From positions 183,007 to 247,006 of the forward strand of contig JAUHVK010000001.1 of the NCBI GenBank assembly GCA_030425145.1: a DNA stretch of 64,000 nucleotides. Reading direction: 5' to 3'. Both the position numbers and the translations under genes were made by a program. Positions 25,222-36,097 of this stretch are shown piece by piece. The number at the start of each line of letters is the position of its first letter. Position 1 is the stretch's first letter. The notes under the pieces were generated by a model. The model made no database searches and had not been told where the DNA came from. It saw nothing but the letters and a program-made list of their open reading frames with translations. This stretch comes from Alphaproteobacteria bacterium. Its GTDB lineage: Bacteria > Pseudomonadota > Alphaproteobacteria > Rhodobacterales > Rhodobacteraceae.

Positions 25222-26471
25222 TTCTCTGCCTCCTGCTCCCGCAACGCGCCTTGGTCAGGGCCAAGGTCCGCGCCATGACGGTTCGGGCTCTTGCGGTCGG
25301 TGACCAAATCCACCAGCCCGCCGATCCCCTTGGGCGCAAAAAGCGTGACCGCGACAAAGGACAGGCCCAGCAGGACCGTCCACCAATCGACCCAGCTGAT
25401 CGTGTAGAAACCGAGGTTGATGTCGGGCGCTTGTCCACCTGTGAACCATGTCGACAGCAGTGACACGAAAGCTGCCCCGATCACCGCGCCATAGAGTCGA
25501 CCGCGCCCGCCAATGGCGACCCAGACGGCCAGATAGATCGACGCAATCGGCGCGATCTCGGCCGGGTTGATGATGCCTGCCTGCGGGTAATAGAGCGCCC
25601 CGGCAATGCCCGCGATCACGGCAGTCAGGGTGAAGACCACCAGCTTGAAGGATTCGACCGGATAGCCGAGGAAGCGCACGCGCGCCTCGTCGTCGCGGAT
25701 GGCACGGATCACTGACCCGAACTTGCCCGCAACGATCCACGTGCAGAGCACATAGCCCAGACCTAAGGCCAGCGCCGACGCCCAGAAGAACCACAAAGAC
25801 ACGGTTGCCTGAGGCACTTCATCCAGCCCGGGCAGGTTCTGCAATCCGGACAAGCCGTTGTTCCCACGCAACCCGCTGTCGTTCTGGAAAAGGTGCAGCG
25901 ACAACGCCAATGTCATCGCCTGGGTCAGGATGGACAGGTACACACCCGTCACACGGCTGCGAAAGGCTAGCCAGCCAAAGACCAGTGCCAACAGACCCGG
26001 AACTATGACCACGGCCGCCAGTTGCAGCGGCAGGGAATGGGCAAAGGCCCAGATCGGTGGAAACTCGGACGATCCGACAACGCCGAAGATCTGTGTGGCA
26101 ATCCCGTCGGACACCTCCTGCGCAGTTGGCGGCAGTTCGGCAGCGGCAAGGCTTTCCAGAACAATGATCTCGGTCCGGGCATACATCAGCCACATGCCGA
26201 TTGCGTAACCGCCGATCCCGAAGAATGCCATGTGACCCAGAGAAAGGATGCCGCAATACCCCCAGACCAGGTCCATCGCCAGCGCGACAAGGCAGAGGCA
26301 CAGCGTCTTGCCCAGAGTCTTGATGAAGCTCGTGGAAATCACACCGATACCGAAACCTTCGGAAAGGATCGTGACGCCAACCGTAAAGAGAGCGAGAACT
26401 GCGAGGAAAATCATCACCGACGGAAACCGCAGCGCGATAGGCTGGCGGCGGGGGAGGGCAGCATCGGTCAT
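25218..26471 (-). CDS. urtC: Urea ABC transporter permease UrtC
   Basis: A 417-residue inner-membrane permease of the LivM class with about ten helices. The stretch WGYCGILSLGHMAFFGIGGYAIGMWLMYAR is the conserved glycine-rich start of this family, and the coupling region is RDDEARVRFLGYPVESFKLVVFTLTAVIAGIAGAL. The extended loop after the second helix (residues ~100-145) is characteristic of UrtC. It overlaps urtD by 4 bases and follows urtB by 3. Confidence 0.92.
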   Translation of the reverse strand: MTDAALPRRQPIALRFPSVMIFLAVLALFTVGVTILSEGFGIGVISTSFIKTLGKTLCLCLVALAMDLVWGYCGILSLGHMAFFGIGGYAIGMWLMYARTEIIVLESLAAAELPPTAQEVSDGIATQIFGVVGSSEFPPIWAFAHSLPLQLAAVVIVPGLLALVFGWLAFRSRVTGVYLSILTQAMTLALSLHLFQNDSGLRGNNGLSGLQNLPGLDEVPQATVSLWFFWASALALGLGYVLCTWIVAGKFGSVIRAIRDDEARVRFLGYPVESFKLVVFTLTAVIAGIAGALYYPQAGIINPAEIAPIASIYLAVWVAIGGRGRLYGAVIGAAFVSLLSTWFTGGQAPDINLGFYTISWVDWWTVLLGLSFVAVTLFAPKGIGGLVDLVTDRKSPNRHGADLGPDQGALREQEAEK

Positions 26472-26474
26472 GTG

Positions 26475-28433
26475 TTACGCCTCCGCCGCGCGGCCCTTGA
26501 GGGCGATAATGCCCTTTGGCCGGAACTGGATGAAGAGGATGATGAAGAGGATCATGTAGGTCTGCGCCGCCAGCGTGTTGGACGGGTTGAACCATTCGAT
26601 GCCTTTTTGCAGGAAGCCCACCATCGTAGCGCCCAGCAGAGTGCCCCAGATGTTGCCAACACCGCCCACAACGACCGTCATGAAGCTCTGCACGATGTAG
26701 TCGCTGCCCATCTCGGACGTGACCTTGGCATAGAGCCCGATGGCGACCCCGGCGATGCCCGCGATGCCCGAGCCGAAGCCAAAGGTCAGCATGTTGATCT
26801 TGTCGGGATTGATCCCCATCGACGCCGCCATGCGCGGGTTTTGCGTGACTGCCCGCACTTCCAGGCCGAGCCGTGTCCGGTTCATGACGAAGAGGAACAG
26901 CGCGAGGAACAGCAGCGCCAGCACGAAGATCGCGATGCGGATGTAGCTGATCGACACGATATCGTTGATCACCAGTGACCCGTCCAGCCAACCAGGCGCT
27001 GTCAGAGGCCGGGCCTGTGTCCCAAAGATGTTCTTGGCGATCTGTTGCAACGCGATGGAGATACCGAACGTGGCCAGCAGCGTCTCCAGCGGGCGATGGT
27101 AGAGCCAGCGGATCACCAGCCTTTCCATCGCCACGCCTGTCCCGAAGGTCACCGCAAAGGCCAGCGGGATCGCGACAAGGATCGACAGGGTGTAGTCGGG
27201 AATGAAAAGTTGCACGACATAGCCTGTATAGGCACCCATCATGATGAACTCGCCATGTGCCATATTGATGACGCCCATCACGCCAAAGGTGATCGCTAGG
27301 CCGATTGCGGCGAGAAAATAGATCGACGCCAGTGACAACGCATCGAGCGACAGATCGAACATCTGGTTGATTGCCACCTTGTTCTCAATGGCGTTCAGCG
27401 CAGCCTGCGCGGCAAACACCACTTCGGGTGGCGCGCCGACATATCGTTCGTAGAAGACGTGATTGGCCAAGAGCTGATCGACCTCTGTTTCGGTCGCTAC
27501 CGCCGTTACCGTGCCAAGGTCGGCCAATGCGGCATAGGCCATGTCGCGCGCCTCTTGGGTATTCAACGTGGCGACCTGAATTCCCGCCACCTGACCATCG
27601 GCAATATTGGCAATAAGAGCATTGCGCTGGTCCGCCAAACTGATGCGCGGTTTCGCCAGATTTGCCGAGACCAGCAGAGCATAGGCGTCTTCGCGGTTCA
27701 GGGCCTCGGAACCGGGTTTGAGAACCCGGCCGACTTCCGGGTCAGAAGGCAACGCCTCAGCGACGTCGATGCGCACTGCCAAGAGCGGGTTCAAGGCCGC
27801 GCGCACATCCACGCTCAGATCGCCGTCAAAAGTCTGGATCGCCTCGATCCGCTCGGCATCGGTTGCGCCATAAGCGATGGTCAGCAGCCGTTCCAGACGC
27901 TCTTTCCGCGCAAGGATTTGCGCATCTGTTTCCGTCGGAAGACTGGCGCGCAGCGCAGCCAGATGGCTTTCTTCGGCACCGCGTTCAATCGCATCCAAGG
28001 CGCGCCGCCGTGTATCCGGATCAGGATCACTCAGTTGAAACTGAACAAGCGCGGTGCCGATCAACCCGCGGATGCCCGAGTTCGGTTTTAATTGGTCGAA
28101 CCGGTCGTCAGGCACGACTCCGATCTCGCTCCCGTTGGCAAAATCGAAGATGCGCAGCGTGTCGCGATCAACTTCCTCGGCAAAGACAAAAAGCCCCGTT
28201 TCCTCGTTTACCCACATCTCGCGGGTCTGCCACTTGTCCAGCACGACCTGCGCGGCAACTAGGCCACTATTGGCCAGTGCATCAATGGCGGGTCCAATTG
28301 TGCGGCGTGAGCTCTCGAGGATCAGGTCGCTTTGGCTCTGAAGAAGCTGTTGGATGGGGGCGTCTGCCTGTTGGGATGAGGCCGGAAGCGCAAACGTCAG
28401 GCAAGCAGAAAGAAGGGCGGCAAAGCGCAGCAT
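26475..28433 (-). CDS. urtB: Urea ABC transporter permease UrtB with long N-terminal periplasmic domain
   Basis: A 652-residue permease. A signal peptide (MLRFAALLSACLTFALPASSQ) is followed by about 330 residues of soluble helical-repeat sequence, then a LivH-type permease from about residue 355 (LSLASIYFLAAIGLAITFGVMGVINMAHGEF). UrtB proteins have such an extra N-terminal part, but LivH does not. The ATG at 28433 is chosen because it starts the signal peptide; a frame extension to 28469 adds 12 unlikely residues. It follows urtA after a hairpin. Confidence 0.9.
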   Translation of the reverse strand: MLRFAALLSACLTFALPASSQQADAPIQQLLQSQSDLILESSRRTIGPAIDALANSGLVAAQVVLDKWQTREMWVNEETGLFVFAEEVDRDTLRIFDFANGSEIGVVPDDRFDQLKPNSGIRGLIGTALVQFQLSDPDPDTRRRALDAIERGAEESHLAALRASLPTETDAQILARKERLERLLTIAYGATDAERIEAIQTFDGDLSVDVRAALNPLLAVRIDVAEALPSDPEVGRVLKPGSEALNREDAYALLVSANLAKPRISLADQRNALIANIADGQVAGIQVATLNTQEARDMAYAALADLGTVTAVATETEVDQLLANHVFYERYVGAPPEVVFAAQAALNAIENKVAINQMFDLSLDALSLASIYFLAAIGLAITFGVMGVINMAHGEFIMMGAYTGYVVQLFIPDYTLSILVAIPLAFAVTFGTGVAMERLVIRWLYHRPLETLLATFGISIALQQIAKNIFGTQARPLTAPGWLDGSLVINDIVSISYIRIAIFVLALLFLALFLFVMNRTRLGLEVRAVTQNPRMAASMGINPDKINMLTFGFGSGIAGIAGVAIGLYAKVTSEMGSDYIVQSFMTVVVGGVGNIWGTLLGATMVGFLQKGIEWFNPSNTLAAQTYMILFIILFIQFRPKGIIALKGRAAEA

Positions 28434-28487
28434 TGGGATATCCGTGCTGATCGGTGCGTGAGGGCACACACCCTACAGGAGGGGTAG

Positions 28488-28509
28488 GGTGCGTGGTCTC
28501 CCACGCACC
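28488..28509 (-). terminator. Hairpin between urtA and urtB
   Basis: A perfect 9-bp stem (GGTGCGTGG / CCACGCACC) with a 4-base loop lies 10 bases after the urtA stop. No T run follows on the minus strand. Its likely role is to stabilise the urtA message and reduce read-through into the permease genes. Confidence 0.6.
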
Positions 28510-28519
28510 GCTCTGTGGC

Positions 28520-29806
28520 TTAGTAGTTCGACTTGATCTGAACGCAGGTCGATGTTGCGGTGTTGTACATACCGCAGCCAAGGTCCTTCCAATCCGATGT
28601 GAGAACCGCGGATTCCGGCAGGAAGTCGGTCCACGCATCACCCGGTACCGGATCGGTTGCGCTGATGATGTCGAATTGACCATCGGCCTGAATTTCGCCG
28701 ATCAGAACCGGCTTGGACAGGTGGTGGTTCGGCAGCATCACGGCCGTACCGCCGGTCAGGTTCGGGAATTCCTGTCCGTACATCGCCGTACGAACGGCAT
28801 CGACGTCGGTGGTTCCTGCAGCCGTCGCCGCGTTCACCCACATATTGAAGCCGATGTAATGCGCTTCCATCGGGTCGTTGGTCACACGCTCGTCACCCAT
28901 GCGGGCTTTCCATGCCGCAACCCACTCTTCGTTGGCCGGTGTGTCGGCGGACTGGAAGTAGTTCCAAGCTGCGAGGTGGCCGACAAGGTTCGTGGTGTCG
29001 AGACCCGACAGCTCCTCTTCACCCACCGAGAAGGCCACAACAGGAATGTCGTCGGCAGAAATACCAGCCGCCGCCAGTTCTTTATAGAAGCCGATATTCG
29101 CGTCGCCGTTGATGGTGGAGATCACGCCAACCTTCTTGCCGTCCGCGCCAAGTGCCACAACGTCGGCCACGATCTTAGACCAGTCAGAGTGACCGAAGGG
29201 CGTGTAGTTCACGAAGATATCTTCTTCCGCTATGCCCTTATCCTTCAGGTAGGCTTCGAGAATGTTGTTCGTGGTGCGCGGATAGACATAGTCGGTGCCC
29301 AGCAGCGCAAATTTCTCGACACCCAGTTCGTCGAGGAAGTAATCGGTGGCGGGGATCGCCTGCTGGTTCGGGGCAGCACCGGTGTAGAATACGTTCTTGG
29401 AGCTTTCTTCACCTTCATACTGGACCGGATAGAACATCAGGCCATTGAGCTCTTCCAGAACCGGCAGCGCAGACTTGCGTGACACTGAGGTCCAGGAGCC
29501 GAAGATCACGTCGACTTCCTGAACTGTCAGAAGCTCGCGTGCCTTTTCCGCAAAGAGCGGCCAGTCGGATGCGGGGTCCACAACAACGGCTTCAAGCTCA
29601 CAGCCCAGCAGACCACCCTTCTCGTTCTGGATGTCCACCAGCATTTCCATGGTGTCTTTCAGGGTCGTCTCGGAGATCGCCATCGTGCCCGACAGAGAGT
29701 GCAGAACACCCACTTTGATCGGGCAGCTTACGTCCTGCGCAAGCGCAGGCAGTGTGGAAACCAGAAGCGCGGCTGCAGCCGTTGTGCTGAGGAATTTCAT
29801 CGACAT
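28520..29806 (-). CDS. urtA: Urea ABC transporter substrate-binding protein UrtA
   Basis: A 428-residue periplasmic receptor. The signal peptide is MSMKFLSTTAAAALLVSTLPALAQ. The mature part starts with the UrtA form CPIKVGVLHSLSGTMAISETTLKDTMEMLVDIQNEKGGLLG. Further hallmarks are VIFGSWTSVSRKSALPVLEE, FYPVQYEGEESSKNVFYTGAAPNQQAIPA and YVYPRTTNNILEAYLK. These separate it from amide and branched-chain receptors. An in-frame ATG two codons later is a possible start. It is the first gene of urtABCDE, usually induced by nitrogen limitation. Confidence 0.95.
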   Translation of the reverse strand: MSMKFLSTTAAAALLVSTLPALAQDVSCPIKVGVLHSLSGTMAISETTLKDTMEMLVDIQNEKGGLLGCELEAVVVDPASDWPLFAEKARELLTVQEVDVIFGSWTSVSRKSALPVLEELNGLMFYPVQYEGEESSKNVFYTGAAPNQQAIPATDYFLDELGVEKFALLGTDYVYPRTTNNILEAYLKDKGIAEEDIFVNYTPFGHSDWSKIVADVVALGADGKKVGVISTINGDANIGFYKELAAAGISADDIPVVAFSVGEEELSGLDTTNLVGHLAAWNYFQSADTPANEEWVAAWKARMGDERVTNDPMEAHYIGFNMWVNAATAAGTTDVDAVRTAMYGQEFPNLTGGTAVMLPNHHLSKPVLIGEIQADGQFDIISATDPVPGDAWTDFLPESAVLTSDWKDLGCGMYNTATSTCVQIKSNY

Positions 29807-29809
29807 TGT

Positions 29810-29833
29810 GCAAACGTCCTTTGTACGTTTTGC
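29810..29833 (-). promoter_or_regulatory. Inverted repeat around the urtA ribosome-binding site
   Basis: GCAAACGT and ACGTTTTGC form a near-perfect inverted repeat (one bulged base, 7-base loop). The urtA Shine-Dalgarno (AGGACG on the minus strand, about 29815-29820) lies partly in the stem and loop. Folding would hide the ribosome site, so translational control is possible. I found no clear sigma-54 or NtrC site in the 297 bases between urtA and the next gene. Confidence 0.4.
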
Positions 29834-30103
29834 GCCACGGAGGTTGCCAAGAGCAGCTCAGGCCCCCAAATACCGCAGACGCAAGTCAATTGCGGAGTGC
29901 GGTGGGACTTGGAGTTGAACGGCCGGTTCCATCGCACGCTATCGGCTGATGATCGCCACCAGCCGTCGGTATCTAGGCGGCAGATTTTCATCGCGGGAAT
30001 TGCGCCGTCGCTCCGGATCGCGATCTGCGGAATAAATGCACAAGTTTTGCGCGCTATTTGGGTGCGCGTCCATTTTTTGAGCAAGAAGGCGTGTGGCGCG
30101 AGG

Positions 30104-30571
30104 CTATTGCGACGCCTGCCAGGCCCCCTGATTCACGGCTTCGTTGCCGGAAACATGCTCCGGGTCCGCTAAAGCAACGGTATTCGGTGTAGGCTGCAAC
30201 AGGATTGTCCCGCATTGGACGAATTCCTGTTTCGCCCGTTTTTCAGCCCATCGCGCCCTGCGGTCATCTTGGGAAAACGCAGCTTGGGACAAAAGGGAGG
30301 CATGTGCCATCTTCGCGTCGATGCGGTTCGACAAAACTTGCCTTGCCGTTTCCGGCGTGACCAGCGCATCCAGAATGTCCACCAGATGCGCGCGCTGCGT
30401 TTCGATGCCATCTGTCGGCTGGTCGGACAAAAGCCAGTGATGTTCGATCTGAGCGGACAGCCGACCAACGCAATCCGTCACGCGGCGCAATAGGTCTTCC
30501 TCAGGCTTCGCCGCAGTGGCTGCGAAGAGGGTGCAGAGAGAGGCAAATCCAAAAGTTTTCAAAACGCCCAT
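30104..30571 (-). CDS. Small secreted protein of unknown function
   Basis: A 155-residue protein with a likely signal peptide (MGVLKTFGFASLCTLFAATAA). The ATG at 30571 is preferred to 30589 because it starts this signal. The mature part is largely helical and polar, with two cysteines (TDCVGRL and VQCGTILL) that could form a disulfide. I do not recognise a family. It sits between urtA and oxyR on the minus strand with gaps on both sides, so it is probably transcribed alone. Confidence 0.6.
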   Translation of the reverse strand: MGVLKTFGFASLCTLFAATAAKPEEDLLRRVTDCVGRLSAQIEHHWLLSDQPTDGIETQRAHLVDILDALVTPETARQVLSNRIDAKMAHASLLSQAAFSQDDRRARWAEKRAKQEFVQCGTILLQPTPNTVALADPEHVSGNEAVNQGAWQASQ

Positions 30572-30667
30572 TAAATGAGCGTGTAGCACGAAAATCCATC
30601 TCGCAAGTTAACATGTTGCGCGGATGTTCTTTTTTCGCTTGTGAGCCAAAATTGCAGCAGGGCGCTG

Positions 30668-31567
30668 TCAGCCGCTCCTCCGTGGCCCGACACCGCGCAG
30701 AATGGCCCCAACCTCCATCAACCGATCCGCCAACGGATTGGATTTTCGCCAGACCATCCCAATGGTGCGGTTCGGCTTTGGCGGTTTGAAAGAGGCGACC
30801 GAAACCTTCGCGTTGCGGGTTTCCAGACCAACCGCCATGTCGGGGATCAGGGTCACGCCCATTCCGGCGCCAACCATCTGCACCAGTGTCGACAGTGAGC
30901 TGCCCTCCATCAACTGTCGCGGCTGCGTCTTGGTAATCTCGCAGAACGACAATGCCTGATCGCGGAAGCAATGCCCTTCCTCCAGCAGCAAGAGCCGCAT
31001 GGTCTTGAGCATGTCGGGGCTTGGCACGGGTTTGCCCTCATCCTTTTGAGGGCGCACCAGCACGAAGTTTTCTTGAAACAGAGCAAACTCCCGCAGCGAC
31101 GGTTCTGAAATAGGCAGTGCAACGATAGCCGCATCCAGGCGTGACTCGAGCAGGTCACTGACCAGCGACTTGGTTACGGATTCCCGGACCTCAAGATCAA
31201 TGTCGGGAAAGCGCCCCGTAAGGGCGGTGATCGTGTCGGGCAGCAGGTAAGGCGCGACCGTTGGAATCACGCCAAGGCGAAACCGTCCGGCAAAAGGGCC
31301 CTTTGACGCACGCATCAAATCTTCCAACTCATCAATGGCGAGAAGGGCCTGTCGCGCCTTGGCGATGAAATCTTCCCCGATGGGCGTCAGTCTTACGGTC
31401 CGAGCACTGCGTTCGACCAGCGTGGCGCCCGCAATGTTCTCCAACTCCTTGATCTGCAACGACAGTGCGGGTTGCGAGATCGAACAGGCTTCGGCCGCGC
31501 GGCCAAAATGCTGATGCCGGGCAAGCGCGTCGAAGTATCTGAGTTGTTTGATGGTCAATCCTATCAT
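30668..31567 (-). CDS. oxyR: Hydrogen peroxide-sensing LysR regulator OxyR
   Basis: A 299-residue LysR regulator. The N-terminal helix-turn-helix starts MIGLTIKQLRYFDALARHQHFGRAAEACSIS. The peroxide-sensing pair is present as Cys200 and Cys209 in EEGHCFRDQALSFCE, with the same 9-residue spacing as Cys199 and Cys208 of the Escherichia coli protein. Oxidation to a disulfide activates target genes. It is divergent from katG across 143 bases that carry tandem inverted repeats, so it almost certainly controls katG. Confidence 0.93.
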   Translation of the reverse strand: MIGLTIKQLRYFDALARHQHFGRAAEACSISQPALSLQIKELENIAGATLVERSARTVRLTPIGEDFIAKARQALLAIDELEDLMRASKGPFAGRFRLGVIPTVAPYLLPDTITALTGRFPDIDLEVRESVTKSLVSDLLESRLDAAIVALPISEPSLREFALFQENFVLVRPQKDEGKPVPSPDMLKTMRLLLLEEGHCFRDQALSFCEITKTQPRQLMEGSSLSTLVQMVGAGMGVTLIPDMAVGLETRNAKVSVASFKPPKPNRTIGMVWRKSNPLADRLMEVGAILRGVGPRRSG

Positions 31568-31593
31568 TTGAATAACTTATCATTTCGTTTTGA

Positions 31594-33891
<2,298 letters not shown>

Positions 33892-33904
33892 CCCACACGA
33901 TCAC

Positions 33905-33932
33905 CCCTTGGGCGACAACAGTCGCCCAAGGG
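33905..33932. terminator. Hairpin after katG
   Basis: A perfect 12-bp stem, CCCTTGGGCGAC / GTCGCCCAAGGG, with loop AACA, lies 13 bases after the katG stop and before the convergent kinase-like gene. There is no long T run on either side. It is likely the shared 3' end structure of both transcripts. Confidence 0.7.
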
Positions 33933-33996
33933 ACCATGCCCTGGGGCAGGTCGGATTGTGCAATCCGATGCCCGTTCTTCTGCTAGTGTGTGCTGA

Positions 33997-35349
33997 TCAA
34001 GCTTTGATATGAGGCAGGCTGATCCTGAAACACAGGCCTTCCTTGTAGTCGTTGTCCAGCGTGATGTCGCCGCCATGCCGATTGACCACGGATTTTGCCA
34101 AGGCCAAGCCAATCCCGTTGCCATTATCGCTGCCATCGCGCCATCCCAGCCCGCTGGGGGCGCCATCTGGTGTGGGCGTCAGGTTGACGAGCGACATAAT
34201 CTTTTCTTTGTCCATCCAGACACCTCGATCCTTGATCGTATAGATGACCATGTCGTCCTGAAGCCATCCATGGATCAGGATGTCAGCAGCGGCGCCGGCC
34301 TTGGTGAAACGGACGGCGCTTTCGATCAAGCTTTCCCACATAAGCCTGAGCAGATCTCGATTGGCTGTCGCGTCTGGCATGTTGCCGATGATAATTGTGT
34401 GCTTTTTTCCGTATAGCCGCAGAACTTCATGCCGCGCAGATGATACAAGTTCTTTCATATCAATCTGCGTCTTGATCGCGTGAGTAACTTCTTCTGTTCG
34501 CACACACTCAAGGATCGTGGTCACGCGCTTCAGCATGTCTTCCGAGATCTCCTTAAGAAGACCGAGAAGCTTGCGATTGGCGACGGCATTTGATTCGGTT
34601 TCATCTGTCAGCATGTCCGAAACCGTGACAGCTTGCGTGATTGGGTCGCGGAGATACGTGCCTGCGTCTTCAGCAATACGTTTCAATTCGAGATTTTGAT
34701 TCAGGAGCAAGACTTTGTCGTTAAGAAGTTCGACCTGTTGTCTGCTCATTTCGATCCGCTGAGTACTCACATAAATAAAGCCGAGAGTGATCATACTTGC
34801 CAAAAGGATTTGCAAGGCACCGGCAAGATAGATTGCCTGGGTTTTCTTCGAATCCAATGTATCAAAGAAGGCAGACCGAACCCCGGACAGTTCCTGCGTC
34901 GCAGGAACATCATCAACCGCCACAAGTCGGTCAATTTCCAAAATCGTTCGATGGGTTGCGTGGCCGTCGCGCACGATCGGCAAGCGATCCAGATAGGCGA
35001 TTATGGTGGTTTTTGTCTCTTGCAGTGCATTGTCCTGTAAGGCAACGCCAAGTGTCATGGCCTCGCGTTCGAGTAATGCGATAAGGTCCAGCGCCCGTGT
35101 TCCGCGCTCTTCGGCCAACCCGATGTACGAAGGTGAGTCAGGTCTAAGCGCCGCGTTTTTAAAGTGGTGGATCAGCCCGCGATACCCAATTGAAGCTTCA
35201 AGCTCCTCGAACAAAAGGCCAACATATTCTTTTTGGCGTACTTGTTCGTTCACGTAGCTGGCTAATAGGGCCTGAATCGCGATCAGGCCAATCAGCAACA
35301 AAGCCGCCAGGCCGAACACCTTTGGCCTGAACTTCAGACGTTTTTTCAT
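33997..35349 (-). CDS. Membrane histidine-kinase-like protein lacking the phosphoacceptor histidine
   Basis: A 450-residue protein with a membrane helix at residues ~12-32, a helical periplasmic domain to ~175, a second helix at ~178-198, a coiled coil, and a C-terminal ATPase-like domain. Where kinases have H-E-L-R-x-P, it reads TYLRDPI (residues 231-237), so no phosphoacceptor histidine is visible. The N box reads ESAVRF instead of ENAxKF, and the G1 box DRGVW lacks the second glycine; the G2 box GNGIGLALAKSVVNRHGG is kept. It may bind ATP but not autophosphorylate. No response regulator is adjacent. It ends close to katG on the opposite strand. Confidence 0.75.
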   Translation of the reverse strand: MKKRLKFRPKVFGLAALLLIGLIAIQALLASYVNEQVRQKEYVGLLFEELEASIGYRGLIHHFKNAALRPDSPSYIGLAEERGTRALDLIALLEREAMTLGVALQDNALQETKTTIIAYLDRLPIVRDGHATHRTILEIDRLVAVDDVPATQELSGVRSAFFDTLDSKKTQAIYLAGALQILLASMITLGFIYVSTQRIEMSRQQVELLNDKVLLLNQNLELKRIAEDAGTYLRDPITQAVTVSDMLTDETESNAVANRKLLGLLKEISEDMLKRVTTILECVRTEEVTHAIKTQIDMKELVSSARHEVLRLYGKKHTIIIGNMPDATANRDLLRLMWESLIESAVRFTKAGAAADILIHGWLQDDMVIYTIKDRGVWMDKEKIMSLVNLTPTPDGAPSGLGWRDGSDNGNGIGLALAKSVVNRHGGDITLDNDYKEGLCFRISLPHIKA

Positions 35350-36097
35350 TCTGCTCCCTGCAATCCTCGAAGCCGAATTCGATTGATGGCGGTCATACGA
35401 ATTCGACCGAAACCTCTCGAAAAAAATTTATTGCCGGAACTGAAGGCTTCAACCAAGTTGAACCCATTGGCAGTAATCATACCAAACGCGCAAACCACGC
35501 CAACTGATTACGTCGCTCATTTTAAGCGCAGTGATAACCGTAAGTTACTGGCGACATGTCCTTCTGCGCACCAGACGTGACCCGAAGCACGTCACCGCGA
35601 ATCAACGTATAGTAGTTTTCTTCACGTGTAACAACTTAAAGGAGAGCATAGGTTTTTCGGAAACATGTATATCACAAACGCAATTACATTTTTAAGGACC
35701 GTTGCTCACTTACGAGAGACCACTATTCGAAAGGCTGAACACCGTCACCAAGAGCGATAGTGGCAACACTCCGTCTTGTTCTGCCAGGAAGCGGAGCAAC
35801 GCGGAACATTAACCGCTTACTTACTATCCCGACACGATCTTCTGTTTGGTCCAACTCTATCGGGCAATGACCTGTCTCTGACCAAGGCAAGCTCCATCAG
35901 TGCCAGTGCCCTCAATTCTTCAAAAACATGAGACTGCCTAAAATTTCGACAAAACCAGTCGAAAAGAGTAGGACGCACCGGTGCTCATGAAGCGCAACCC
36001 ACCGGCTTGATGCATGATTGCCGCACCGAGGCTTTTACATCGCCCGCGTTTAACGATATTGCGCTTCGAAGCAAATCGGGTTGGACTGACGGGTGAC
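35350..36097. other. Long intergenic region without a recognisable gene
   Basis: About 750 bases separate the kinase-like gene from mrpA. The stretch 35580-35950 is visibly richer in A and T than its neighbours. Short open frames (for example 35383-35580 on plus) have no recognisable product. I see no tRNA, no strong hairpin and no repeated unit. It must contain the divergent promoters of both flanking genes. Confidence 0.5.

Noticed and set aside
29807..30103. Sigma-54 or NtrC sites upstream of urtA
   Set aside because: I looked for the -24/-12 and TGCACCA-type motifs on the minus strand and found only weak partial matches.
35383..35580. 65-codon open frame in the gap before mrpA
   Set aside because: No recognisable protein features, no clear ribosome site, and codon use unlike the neighbouring genes; treated as chance.
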